Assembly: GCA_011050235.1 (NCBI GenBank)
Contig: DRGC01000086.1
Location: 1 to 64,000 of the forward strand
Origin: Phycisphaerae bacterium
Lineage (GTDB): Bacteria > Planctomycetota > Phycisphaerae > SM23-33
Length of the DNA: 64,000 bases
Direction of reading: 5' to 3'
How positions within the stretch are numbered: position 1 is the stretch's first letter; every line of letters starts with the position of its first letter. Below the pieces are notes generated by a model that did no database searches, had not been told where the DNA came from, and saw nothing but the letters and a program-made list of their open reading frames with translations. Positions 26,653-35,437 of this stretch are shown piece after piece. The translations under genes and the position numbers were made by a program.

Positions 26653-27183
26653 ATGGCCGATGAATCCGTCAGCGCCTTGACCTACGCCGTCTGGGCGACC
26701 GCATGGGGCCCGACCGCAGCGGTGGTCGATGGCGAGGACCTCTGTCGCTTCGTTCTGCCGCACTATCGAATGGATGAGCTGGAGGATCTGCTGCGTTGGG
26801 AGCACCCCGGCTGTCGGCGACAGGACGCAGCCTTCGAGCCCCTGATCGAGCTTGTGCGGCAGTACTTCAACGGCCAGCCTGTGAGCTTCGACACCCTCTC
26901 CTGTCACCTGCCCAGCGAGACCACGTTTGCTGGACAAGTCCTGCGGGCGTGCCGGCAGATTCCCTTCGGCGAAACGCTCAGCTATCGCCAACTCGCACTG
27001 CGGATCGGGCGGGAGGACGCCGCCCGCGCCGTCGCCGCTGCGCTGGGCAAGAACCCCATTCCCCTGGTCGTTCCCTGTCATCGGGTGACCTACGCCGACG
27101 GGCGCGCCGGTGGGTTTTCGGCCGCCGGCGGCGTGGAGCTCAAGCAGCGCATGCTGGCGATGGAGGCCGGCGCGAGCTCGTAG
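26653..27183 (+). CDS. ogt: Methylated-DNA-protein-cysteine methyltransferase
   Basis: 176 residues. The active-site motif PCHRV has its acceptor C142. The helix-turn-helix YRQLALRIGREDAARAVAAALGKNP precedes it, as in Ogt/AGT. It removes O6-alkyl groups from guanine in a suicide reaction. No Ada-type regulatory domain. Confidence 0.96.
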   Translation: MADESVSALTYAVWATAWGPTAAVVDGEDLCRFVLPHYRMDELEDLLRWEHPGCRRQDAAFEPLIELVRQYFNGQPVSFDTLSCHLPSETTFAGQVLRACRQIPFGETLSYRQLALRIGREDAARAVAAALGKNPIPLVVPCHRVTYADGRAGGFSAAGGVELKQRMLAMEAGASS

Positions 27184-27268
27184 GCGCCCCGGCCGCGCGG
27201 CGTTGTCTGGAGGGGGACCGTGTGGTATCCTAGCCGCTTCGAACGGTCCCAAACGCTTGGGAGAGCCC

Positions 27269-29350
27269 ATGCCGCAGTCGCTGATCACCAAGATCCTGGC
27301 CGATCACCTGGTCGAAGGCCAACTTACGCCCGGCCGGGAGATCGCTATTCGCATCGATCAGACCCTCACGCAGGATGCGACGGGAACGACCGCCTTCCTG
27401 CTGCTGGAGGCGATGGGGATTCCCCGCGTCCGCACCGAGCTGTCGGTCAGTTACGTCGACCACAACATGGCGCAGTTCGGCCCCGAGAATCACAACGACC
27501 ACCTGTACCTGCAGTCCGTCGCCGCCAGCGTGGGGGCGGTCTTCTCGCGGCCGGGCAACGGCATCTGTCACCAGGTCCACCTCGAGCGGTTCGCCCGCCC
27601 GGGCCGAACGCTGCTGGGCGCCGACAGCCACACGCCCACCGGCGGGGGCATGGGCATGTTGGCCATCGGCGCCGGCGGGCTGGACGTAGCCGTCGCCATG
27701 GGCGGCGGGCCGTTCTACCTGACCAGCCCGCGCATCATCGGCGTGGAGCTTCGCGGCCGGCTTGGCCAGTGGGTGACGGCCAAGGACATCATCCTCAAGC
27801 TGCTCAGCATCCTAACGACGCGCGGCAACGTCGGCTGCATGGTGGAGTATTTCGGCGACGGCGTCGCCTCGCTGCCCGTGCCCGCCCGCGCCACCTGCAC
27901 GAACATGGGCGCCGAACTGGGCGTCACCGCCAGCGTGTTCCCCGCCGATGACGTGACCGAGCAATTTCTCCGCGCCCAGGGCCGCGGCGAGCAGTTCGTC
28001 CCGCTGGCCGCCGATGACGGGTGCGCCCATGACACGATCACCAAGCGTCTGCACGTCGAGCGAGATGCCGCCGCAATCGAGGCCATTCGTCGACATGCCG
28101 CCGATGCCTCCCTCGGCCCGCCGGATGCGGATGGGTTTGCGGAGATGCGTTTCGGGCCGCTGGCGATCGATCTGGCCGAGCTGGAACCGCTCGCCTCCCG
28201 CTCGCCCAGCCCCGACAATGTCTTGCCCGTGGCCGAGCTGGCCGGTAAGAAGGTCTCGCAGGTGCTGATCGGCTCGTGCACGAACTCCAGCTATCAGGAC
28301 CTGATGCGGGTCGCCGGTGTTCTGGCCGGGCGGACCGTGCATCCGGATGTGGAGTTGGGGATCGCTCCCGGCAGTCGGCAGGTGCTGACCATGCTGGCCG
28401 AGAACGGCGCGCTGGGCGACCTGGTCCGCGCGGGCGCGAGGGTCCTGGAATCCGCCTGCGGGCCCTGTATTGGGCAGGGATTCTCGCCCGCCGAGAACAC
28501 CGTCAGCGTCCGAACGTTCAACCGGAATTTCACCGGGCGGACCGGCACATCAAATGATGAGGTGTACCTGGTTTCGCCGGAGGTGGCCGTCGCAGCCGCG
28601 ATCGCCGGCGAGCTGACCGATCCGCGCGCCCTGGCTGAGCGGCTGGGGCTGGATGGTTCGCCCATCGACGCGCCGGAGGCGTTCTGCATCGACGACGGCA
28701 TGATCACCATGCCCCCGCCGGCCGACCAGGCCCAACGCGTCGAGATCGTGCGGGGGTCGACCATCGTCAAGCCGCCCGCCGGCGATGTGCTGCCCGACCC
28801 GCTGACCGGCAGCGTGGTCATCAAGGTCGGTGACAAGATCACCACCGACCACATCATGCCCGCCGGAAGCCTGCTGAAGTTCCGCTCGAACGTGCCCGAG
28901 TACGCCCAGTATGTCTTCAACTGCTTCAACGAGCCGGATCAGCCCACCTTCGCCGAGCGGGCGCTAGCGGCCAAGCAGGTGGGCTGCGCCGGCGTGATCG
29001 TCGCCGGCGACAGCTACGGACAGGGCTCCAGCCGCGAGCATGCGGCGCTGTGTCCGATGTATCTGGGCGTGCGCGTCGTGATCGCCAAGGCGATCGAGCG
29101 CATCCACCAGGCCAACCTGGTCAACTTCGGCATCCTGCCGCTGACGTTTGTGTCCTCGGCCGACTACGACGCCGTCGCCGCCGGCGATGAGGTGACGATC
29201 GAGAATGTCGCAGCCGCGGTCGCCTCGGGCGAGACGATCACGGTCGCCATCGGTGGAGGCGAGCTGACCTGCTGTGTCGATCTGACGCCGCGCCAGCGGG
29301 CCATCCTGGCGGCCGGTGGGTTGCTGACCTACACGCGGAACGCGCGATAA
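27269..29350 (+). CDS. Aconitate hydratase
   Basis: 693 residues from the ATG at 27269 (ttGGGAGagccc). The frame is open upstream into ogt but that part has no aconitase sequence. [4Fe-4S] ligands are in GSCTNSSYQD and ACGPCIGQG. Substrate-binding regions DSHTPTGGGMGM, VRTFNRNFTGRTG and the swivelling domain GDSYGQGSSREHAALCP are complete. Converts citrate to isocitrate in the TCA cycle. This compact form resembles the bacterial/mitochondrial-type enzyme family rather than the ~890-residue AcnA. A LOG-family gene follows after 2 bp. Confidence 0.95.
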   Translation: MPQSLITKILADHLVEGQLTPGREIAIRIDQTLTQDATGTTAFLLLEAMGIPRVRTELSVSYVDHNMAQFGPENHNDHLYLQSVAASVGAVFSRPGNGICHQVHLERFARPGRTLLGADSHTPTGGGMGMLAIGAGGLDVAVAMGGGPFYLTSPRIIGVELRGRLGQWVTAKDIILKLLSILTTRGNVGCMVEYFGDGVASLPVPARATCTNMGAELGVTASVFPADDVTEQFLRAQGRGEQFVPLAADDGCAHDTITKRLHVERDAAAIEAIRRHAADASLGPPDADGFAEMRFGPLAIDLAELEPLASRSPSPDNVLPVAELAGKKVSQVLIGSCTNSSYQDLMRVAGVLAGRTVHPDVELGIAPGSRQVLTMLAENGALGDLVRAGARVLESACGPCIGQGFSPAENTVSVRTFNRNFTGRTGTSNDEVYLVSPEVAVAAAIAGELTDPRALAERLGLDGSPIDAPEAFCIDDGMITMPPPADQAQRVEIVRGSTIVKPPAGDVLPDPLTGSVVIKVGDKITTDHIMPAGSLLKFRSNVPEYAQYVFNCFNEPDQPTFAERALAAKQVGCAGVIVAGDSYGQGSSREHAALCPMYLGVRVVIAKAIERIHQANLVNFGILPLTFVSSADYDAVAAGDEVTIENVAAAVASGETITVAIGGGELTCCVDLTPRQRAILAAGGLLTYTRNAR

Positions 29351-29352
29351 CC

Positions 29353-29880
29353 ATGCCCGATCGCGGCTCCAACGTGGTGACGGTATTCGGGTCCAACGAC
29401 CCGCTGGCCGGGGAAGGGGCGTACGAACTGGCCCGACAGGTCGGCGGCGAGCTGGCGAGGCTGGGGTTTGCGGTGGCCAACGGCGGCTATGGCGGCACGA
29501 TGGAGGCCTCGGCCTGCGGCGCCAAGGAAGCGGGCGGCCGCACCATCGGCGTCACGTGTCGGATCTGGTCATCCGAGCCCAACGGCTTCATCGACGATGC
29601 CATCGTCACCGACGACTACTACCAGAGGGTCCGGACGCTGGTCGATCTGGGCGTCGGCGGGTATGTGGTCCTGCCGGGCGGGACAGGCACGTTGGTGGAA
29701 CTGGCCGTGGCGTGGGAGTTGATGTGCAAGGGGCAGTTCGCCGATCGCCCGTTGGTGTGCGTGGGGGACTTTTGGCAGCCCGTGATCGATCGGGTCAGCT
29801 TGCAGCGGCCCGCGCACCGGCGATTTGTGGCCATGGCCCAGACCCCGCGAAACCTGGCCGACCACTTTTCGCTGTCATAG
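29353..29880 (+). CDS. LOG family protein (TIGR00725-like)
   Basis: 175 residues, Rossmann-like. The PGGTGTLVELAVAWE motif (LOG proteins: PGGxGTxxE) and NGGYGGTMEASACGA are present. LOG enzymes hydrolyse nucleoside monophosphates such as cytokinin ribotides. The physiological substrate here is unknown. It starts 2 bp after the aconitase stop, so coupled expression is likely. Confidence 0.88.
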   Translation: MPDRGSNVVTVFGSNDPLAGEGAYELARQVGGELARLGFAVANGGYGGTMEASACGAKEAGGRTIGVTCRIWSSEPNGFIDDAIVTDDYYQRVRTLVDLGVGGYVVLPGGTGTLVELAVAWELMCKGQFADRPLVCVGDFWQPVIDRVSLQRPAHRRFVAMAQTPRNLADHFSLS

Positions 29881-29929
29881 TCGCTTGGACCGGGCGGCAA
29901 AGACGCGTAAAATACCCGGGATCAATCCT

Positions 29930-31258
29930 ATGAGGGTGATTTCCATTAACCGATATTTGGCCATTATATTGTGTGCGCTGCTGCTGGCCGGCTCGGCCCC
30001 GGGTCAGGAAGACCTCGAAAAATGGGCCGGCCGCTCCAGTCAGGCGCCCGCTGAGTCCGGTGAGGACGATGCGGCTAAGTCGACGGACACCGACGAGCCG
30101 ACCGGCGACACCTCCGGTCTGGTCTGGCCGCCGCCGGACGAGTACGAATCGGTCCTTCTCGATGGCGATGGCCAGGCCGAGGAAACCGACGACGAGGGCG
30201 AGCTGCTCGATCCCGGAGAGGTGCCCCGTTCCCGGCAGCGCGGAGACAAAGGTCGGCGCGCCGGCCCGCCGCTGCCGATCCCCGGAAGCGCGCTGGTGAA
30301 TCGGCTCTGCACGCTGCATCCGGATCCGAGGACCGGGTGGGTGATCATATATTTCCCGGATGAGCCCGGTCGCAAGGCGGAGGTGGAGCGTTGGGGTCTG
30401 CCCAACCGGATGCTGGAATACATGGAGCGGATCGTGGCCGACAGGCCCGCCACGGTGTTCCGCATCAGCGGCGAGAACACACGCCATGCGGGCCTGTCGT
30501 TCCTGCTGATCCGAAAGGCCACGGCCCTGACCGAGGGCGACGTTCACATAACGACCAGGCCGGTCGATGAACCGGACTCCGACGACGAGGATGCCGACGC
30601 GACAACTCGGCCCGGTCGGGACGGACCGACAACTCGACCCGCTCTGGACGGACCGACAACCCGGCCGGCCCAGGATGAGCGGACACGGCGATTCGTTTCG
30701 GCCGAGCCGACGACCCGGCCTGCCGAGGACGAGTTGATACCCCAATTGGTTTCGGAAGAACCGACGACCCAGCCCGCCCCCGAGGAACCGACGACTCAAT
30801 CGGCCTCAGACGAGCCGACGACCCAACCGGCGCTCGCCAGCAGCGATGAGGTGTTGGAGCACTTGTTCCAGGATAGCCCCGGTGCGCCGGTGTTGCCGCG
30901 GGTCCGTCAGCCTTATGAACTTCGGCCCCAGCCGGGTTCGGAAGCGCCCATGGACGACCAGAATGTTGTCCACCCCGGTCGGGGGCACATGGTGATCGAT
31001 CGGCTGGTGACGTTTCTGCCGGTAGGGCACGGCAACTGGGTCGAGGCGGTCTTCGAGGCCGACAACAACGGTCAGGAGCCGCCCCTCCGCGTGCTGCCCT
31101 CGCTGCTTCTGCCTGGGCCGCCGGACGGGACGGACCCCGATTCGATGGTTGGAACGACCCAGCGGTATTGGGTCTCCGGCGAGATTACGGAATACCGAGG
31201 CCGGAAATACCTGCTCCTGCGAAAGGCGCTGGTGCGCCGGGATATGGGGCAGTTCTGA
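29930..31258 (+). CDS. Secreted protein with duplicated domain and TTRP repeat linker
   Basis: 442 residues from the ATG at 29930, the first start followed by a signal peptide (LAIILCALLLAGSAPGQ). Two related ~85-residue domains are visible: residues about 120-205 (NRLCTLHPDPRTGWVIIYF ... FRISGENTRHAGLSFLLIRKA) and 350-435 (DRLVTFLPVGHGNWVEAVF ... WVSGEITEYRGRKYLLLRKAL). Between them is a linker with repeated TTRP/TTQP units (about 220-300), rich in Asp and Glu. No known family. The beta-type domain ending in YLLLRKA occurs, to my memory, in other planctomycete proteins. Probably periplasmic. Confidence 0.8.
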   Translation: MRVISINRYLAIILCALLLAGSAPGQEDLEKWAGRSSQAPAESGEDDAAKSTDTDEPTGDTSGLVWPPPDEYESVLLDGDGQAEETDDEGELLDPGEVPRSRQRGDKGRRAGPPLPIPGSALVNRLCTLHPDPRTGWVIIYFPDEPGRKAEVERWGLPNRMLEYMERIVADRPATVFRISGENTRHAGLSFLLIRKATALTEGDVHITTRPVDEPDSDDEDADATTRPGRDGPTTRPALDGPTTRPAQDERTRRFVSAEPTTRPAEDELIPQLVSEEPTTQPAPEEPTTQSASDEPTTQPALASSDEVLEHLFQDSPGAPVLPRVRQPYELRPQPGSEAPMDDQNVVHPGRGHMVIDRLVTFLPVGHGNWVEAVFEADNNGQEPPLRVLPSLLLPGPPDGTDPDSMVGTTQRYWVSGEITEYRGRKYLLLRKALVRRDMGQF

Positions 31259-31305
31259 CCGGCCCGGGCAGCCGCGGACCGTTCGAGCAATTCTGACGAG
31301 ACGCC

Positions 31306-33030
31306 ATGACGCTGCATTGGCCATGGATGCTACTGACACTGCCGATAGTGGCTGCGGTGGCGATCTGGGCGCTGCTTCGGCCGGATCGACCGCGGGTGCT
31401 GGTCGGCAGCCTGTCGTTGTGGCGCGAGGCGCTGGCCTCGCTCGATGCCGCCGGTCGGCGACGCGCGCGGCGCGTGTCACTGGCTTGGCTGTGCGTGCTG
31501 GTCGGCAGCGTGCTAGCGGCGGCAGCGCTGGCTCGGCCCGCCCACCACGCTACCCGTCCGCTGCGTCACGTGTCATTGATCGTCACTCCGTCGGCCGAAC
31601 TGGCCGGTGATGGGGCAGCGAAACTCCGCGGCGCCGTCAGCGCATTTCTGGGCCGCCTCGGCCCCGACGACCGCGTTCAGATCGTCCTGCCCGCTGCGTT
31701 GGGCGGGGCAGGTGAATGGCTGACGGTTGCCCGGGCCCGGGAGCAGATCTCGGACCTCAAGCCGCTGCCGGCGCGGTGGGATGAACTGACCGTGCCCAAA
31801 TCGTCCGCCGATGCGCACCTGCGCGTGGCGTTCGTGCCCGCCGGCGCCATGACCGACACCCTATCGGCCGATGCGATCGTCGAGGTACCCGTATCGCTTC
31901 CGCCGGTGACGATCGACCGGTTGGCCGCTGCGGGATCGGACGGCCAGTTGCAGGTGTTCACCAGCCTGCGGAACCACACCCTATCGCCGCAGACCGTTTC
32001 GCTGGACCTGGCGGTGTTTATCGGCGGACAGTTGACCACCGGCGGGCTTTGGGATGTGACCGTCCCGCCGCAGGCGACGCTCGACGTCGTGCGAACGGCC
32101 GGGCCGGGCGAGTGGGTGGCCGTGATGGTAGCCCAGAGAGACTGGCCGTCCGATCTTGTGCGGGCCTATCTTGTCCATCGCCCTGTCGTCCGGCGAGCGG
32201 TGGCCATGGTTGGCCGCGACGATCCGATGGTCCGGCGATTCATCCGGTTCGATCCGCTGCTGCACCTGGTGGCGGATGTTGAGCGGGCCGACCTCGTCAT
32301 CGCCATCGGCGCCGAGGCGCCCGTCGGCAAGCCCGTCATGCATCTGGGCCCGCCCGCGGGAACGACGGAGTATCGTGAGAACGTTTCACTCGCCCGCGCC
32401 AGCGCAGCTGTTGATGACGACGTGATGGCGGGTGTGGACCTGGCCGATGTGGCCATCCGTCGCCTGCCGCTTCGGCCGTCGGGCGTCGGACGAGCGGGCA
32501 AGCGGTTGGTCACGGTCGACGGGCAGGACGTTATTGTTCGCAGCAAGCCCACGCTCCTGTCGGGCCCGTCGGATCGCACCATCGACGTGGCCTTTGATAT
32601 CAGCCCGGCCAATACCAACTGGACGTTGACCGAATCGTTCGCGATTTTCATGACCAACGCCGTGCGCTGGTTGGTGCCGGCCGGCGAGACGGACGACCAC
32701 TACGGCTACCTGACGTCGCTGGAGGCCGGACCTCGCTCGAACGAGGCGTATCGCATCGCGCCGTCGGAACTGCTGATCGACTGGGCGGACGGGTTCCTGT
32801 CGCCGGGCAGGTTTCAGGTGACCGAGGGTGAGTCGAAGCGACTGATGGCCGTCAGCCTGGTCGGCCTGCGGGGCGGTCGGCCGGCCAGGCCCGTTGCCGA
32901 GCAGATTGTCGCAGTGCACCTGCCCGCCCCGGCCTACGCTGATGTCGGGCGCGAGCTTTGGCCGATGGCGGTCATAGCGGCGGGGCTGTTCTGGCTGGCC
33001 GGCTGGCGGTTGAGCGTGCGGCGCCGATAG
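31306..33030 (+). CDS. BatA-like membrane protein (aerotolerance-type N-terminal domain)
   Basis: 574 residues. The N-terminus is a BatA_N unit: a membrane helix (residues 7-23), a loop with VLVGSLSLWREALASLD, and a second helix (about 60-78). A ~450-residue periplasmic region follows, with VWA-like and glutamine-amidotransferase-like strands (VRRAVAMVGRDDPMVRRF). One helix closes the C-terminus (LWPMAVIAAGLFWLAGW). The MIDAS motif of true VWA domains is not evident. Related proteins accompany MoxR ATPases, but none is in this window. AmrS follows after 11 bp. Confidence 0.78.
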   Translation: MTLHWPWMLLTLPIVAAVAIWALLRPDRPRVLVGSLSLWREALASLDAAGRRRARRVSLAWLCVLVGSVLAAAALARPAHHATRPLRHVSLIVTPSAELAGDGAAKLRGAVSAFLGRLGPDDRVQIVLPAALGGAGEWLTVARAREQISDLKPLPARWDELTVPKSSADAHLRVAFVPAGAMTDTLSADAIVEVPVSLPPVTIDRLAAAGSDGQLQVFTSLRNHTLSPQTVSLDLAVFIGGQLTTGGLWDVTVPPQATLDVVRTAGPGEWVAVMVAQRDWPSDLVRAYLVHRPVVRRAVAMVGRDDPMVRRFIRFDPLLHLVADVERADLVIAIGAEAPVGKPVMHLGPPAGTTEYRENVSLARASAAVDDDVMAGVDLADVAIRRLPLRPSGVGRAGKRLVTVDGQDVIVRSKPTLLSGPSDRTIDVAFDISPANTNWTLTESFAIFMTNAVRWLVPAGETDDHYGYLTSLEAGPRSNEAYRIAPSELLIDWADGFLSPGRFQVTEGESKRLMAVSLVGLRGGRPARPVAEQIVAVHLPAPAYADVGRELWPMAVIAAGLFWLAGWRLSVRRR

Positions 33031-33041
33031 GAACGCGAGCA

Positions 33042-34067
33042 ATGCCTGACGATCTTCACGACGCAATGCTGTCCGACGCGATGGACGATCGGACGGTCCG
33101 CTGCAATCTGTGCGGCCATCGGTGCCGACTTGGGCCGGGGGACTTTGGAATCTGCAGCGTTCGCCAGAATGTCGGCGGGGTTCTCAAGACGCACAGCTAC
33201 GGGCAGATCGTGGCGATGAACGTCGACCCGATCGAGAAGAAGCCGCTCTTTCATTTCCTGCCCGGCACGATGAGCCTGTCGATTGCGGCGGCGGGGTGCA
33301 ACTTCCAGTGCGAGTTTTGTCAGAACTGGCAGATATCTCAGCAGCCTCGCATGGGCGGCCCGTCGCAGGGAAAGGCGACCACGCCGCTGCAGATTGTCTC
33401 GGCCGCTCGGAATTACGACTGCGCGTCCATCAGCTACACCTACACCGAGCCGACGATCTTCTTCGAGCTGGCCTACGATACGGGCACGCTCGCCCACGAG
33501 CAGGGAATCCGGAACTGTTTCGTCTCCAACGGGTACATGACGCCCCGCGCCGTCGAGACGATCGCACCGGTGCTGGATGCGATCAACGTGGACCTCAAGG
33601 CGTTTCGCGATGATACGTATCGCCGCGTGATGCACGCCCGTCTTCAGCCGGTGCTGGACTGCCTGCGGGCCCTGGTGGCCGCGGGGGTGTGGGTGGAGGT
33701 GACCACGCTGGTCGTGCCGGGCGTGAACGACTCGGCCGAGGAGTTGGGCGAGATCGCGCACTTTATCGCCAACGATCTTGGCCGCCACGTGCCCTGGCAC
33801 GTCAGCCGGTTCCACGGCGATTTTAAGATGTCGCAGACGCCGCCGACGCCGCTGGAGACGCTGCAACTCGCCTGCCGGCTGGCGCAGGAGGCGGGGCTGA
33901 AATACGTCTACTGCGGCAATGTTTCGGGGCAGGTGGACGAACGAACACTGTGCCCCTCGTGTTCGAAGGTGCTGGTGGATCGCGTGGGGTACACCGTCCG
34001 CGATGTGTGCCTCGCCGACGGGCGTTGCGGCGATTGCGGCGAGGCGATCGAAGGTCTCTGGAGCTAG
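33042..34067 (+). CDS. amrS: AmmeMemoRadiSam system radical SAM enzyme
   Basis: 341 residues from the ATG at 33042. The radical SAM cluster ligands are C86, C90 and C93 (AGCNFQCEFCQNW). N-terminal CNLCGHRC and HSYGQIVAMNVDPIEKKPLFHF are typical of AmrS/PflX relatives. A C-terminal zinc-ribbon-like pair (CPSC ... CGDCGE) closes it. The family's usual partners, AMMECR1 (AmrA) and Memo (AmrB), are not in the window. The reaction is unknown, thought to be a modification of protein or RNA. Confidence 0.92.
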   Translation: MPDDLHDAMLSDAMDDRTVRCNLCGHRCRLGPGDFGICSVRQNVGGVLKTHSYGQIVAMNVDPIEKKPLFHFLPGTMSLSIAAAGCNFQCEFCQNWQISQQPRMGGPSQGKATTPLQIVSAARNYDCASISYTYTEPTIFFELAYDTGTLAHEQGIRNCFVSNGYMTPRAVETIAPVLDAINVDLKAFRDDTYRRVMHARLQPVLDCLRALVAAGVWVEVTTLVVPGVNDSAEELGEIAHFIANDLGRHVPWHVSRFHGDFKMSQTPPTPLETLQLACRLAQEAGLKYVYCGNVSGQVDERTLCPSCSKVLVDRVGYTVRDVCLADGRCGDCGEAIEGLWS

Positions 34068-34100
34068 CGGACCGGACGGCTATAGGGCCGACGCCGGCGG

Positions 34101-34178
34101 CTACTTGCGCTTGCGGCGATTGCGTCGCTCGCGGCGCTTCTTCGAGCCGATCTTGCGGCGTCGTCTGGGCTTACTCAT
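34101..34178 (-). CDS. 25-residue Arg/Lys-rich peptide, possibly COX24/bS22-like ribosomal protein
   Basis: Seventeen of 25 residues are Arg or Lys (MSKPRRRRKIGSKKRRERR and so on). The ATG at 34178 is preceded by cAAGGAacgat, a clear ribosome-binding site. Its composition and length recall very short basic ribosomal proteins of the AURKAIP1/COX24 or bS22 type that sit in rRNA. It is antisense to no gene and lies in a 180-bp gap. Real expression is likely; the family assignment is tentative. Confidence 0.6.
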   Translation of the reverse strand: MSKPRRRRKIGSKKRRERRNRRKRK

Positions 34179-34248
34179 ATCGTTCCTTGGGTCGGATCAT
34201 TCAAGCGACAGATGATACGCCGAACGCGGCCGGGGAGCAACAGCAAAG

Positions 34249-34277
34249 ATGACAGCGGAGGGCGGCCAGCCTATAAT
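34249..34277 (+). promoter_or_regulatory. Strong sigma-70 promoter of dprA
   Basis: ATGACA (34249-34254, 5 of 6 of the -35 consensus), a 17-bp spacer and a perfect TATAAT (34272-34277). The predicted start, near 34284, is only about 4 nt ahead of the ATG at 34288. This argues that dprA starts there and that its mRNA is nearly leaderless. Confidence 0.6.
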
Positions 34278-34287
34278 CGCCGATGAC

Positions 34288-35409
34288 ATGAATGATCCAC
34301 GGGGACTTCGGCCTTATCTGCGGCTGCACTTGGCCTCCGGTGTGGGGCCGACGATTTTTGGGCGGTTGGTGGAGGCGTTCGGCGACGTTGAGACGGCCGC
34401 TGAGGCTTCGCCGTCGCAGTGGCGGCGGGTCAAGGGGATCGGGGAAAAGCTCGCCGCCGACATGGCGGCCGTCACCGACGAGCAGATCGACGCCGAACTG
34501 GCCGAGGCCGAGCGGCGGAGCGTTGCGATTCTGAGTCGCGAACACGACGACTACCCGGCGGCATTGAGGAATATCCACGACCCGCCCGCGCTGCTGTACG
34601 TTCGCGGCCGGCTGGCCGAGGCCGACGCGATTGCCGTCGGCGTGGTGGGGGCGCGGCGGTGCACACATTACGGGGGCGAGCAGGCCGACCGGTTTGGCGG
34701 ACTGTTGGGCCGGGCGGGCTTTACGGTGATCTCGGGCGGGGCGCGGGGGATCGACACGGCCGCCCACCGCGGCGCGCTGGCGGCCGGCGGGCGGACGGTG
34801 GCGGTGATGGGCTGCGGGTTGGCGAGCGTCTATCCGTTGGAGAACGAGAAGCTTTTCGACCGGATCGTGGATGAGGACCGCGGCGCGATCGTCAGCGAAC
34901 TGCCGATGACGTTCGAGGTCCGTTCCGGGAACTTCCACGCGCGGAATCGGATCGTCTCGGGTCTGTCGCTGGGCGTGGTGGTTGTCGAGGCGGCCCGTCG
35001 CAGCGGGGCCCTGATCACGGCGCGCATTGCGGCAGAGCAGGGCAAGACGGTCTTCGCCGTGCCCGGGCGGGTGGACTCCCCGATGTCGGCCGGCGTGAAC
35101 CAGCTCATCCGCGACGGCGCCGTCCTGGCCGCCGACCTGGACGACATTCTCGAGCAACTCGGCGAGCTGGGCCGGAAGATGGGCTTCGAGCCGGACAAGA
35201 CATCGGACGGCGATCGACCACTGCCGAGCGGGCTGGATGAAGCGGAAACAGCCCTGGCCGGGGCGTTGGCCAACGGGCCGTTGACCCTGGATGAACTGGC
35301 GCGTCGCACGGAGCTGGAAAGCGGCAAGGTGGCCGCGGCCATGACGATGCTGGTGCTCAAAGGCGTCGTAGCCCAACAGGCAGGAAATATCTTCGCCCGA
35401 AAACGCTGA
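34288..35409 (+). CDS. dprA: DNA-processing protein DprA/Smf
   Basis: 373 residues from the ATG at 34288; an in-frame ATG at 34249 is possible but overlaps a -35 box. N-terminal HhH-like segment (GVGPTIFGRLVEAFGDV, VKGIGEKLA), then the Rossmann-like core: VVGARRCTHYGGEQA, ISGGARGIDTAAHRGAL, AVMGCGL and RSGALITARIAAEQGKTVFAVPG, and a C-terminal winged helix (GPLTLDELARRTELE). DprA loads RecA on incoming single-stranded DNA in transformation. No other competence gene is nearby. Confidence 0.95.
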   Translation: MNDPRGLRPYLRLHLASGVGPTIFGRLVEAFGDVETAAEASPSQWRRVKGIGEKLAADMAAVTDEQIDAELAEAERRSVAILSREHDDYPAALRNIHDPPALLYVRGRLAEADAIAVGVVGARRCTHYGGEQADRFGGLLGRAGFTVISGGARGIDTAAHRGALAAGGRTVAVMGCGLASVYPLENEKLFDRIVDEDRGAIVSELPMTFEVRSGNFHARNRIVSGLSLGVVVVEAARRSGALITARIAAEQGKTVFAVPGRVDSPMSAGVNQLIRDGAVLAADLDDILEQLGELGRKMGFEPDKTSDGDRPLPSGLDEAETALAGALANGPLTLDELARRTELESGKVAAAMTMLVLKGVVAQQAGNIFARKR

Positions 35410-35437
35410 GACGCAAAGGCGGGACATCTGCCGTTTC

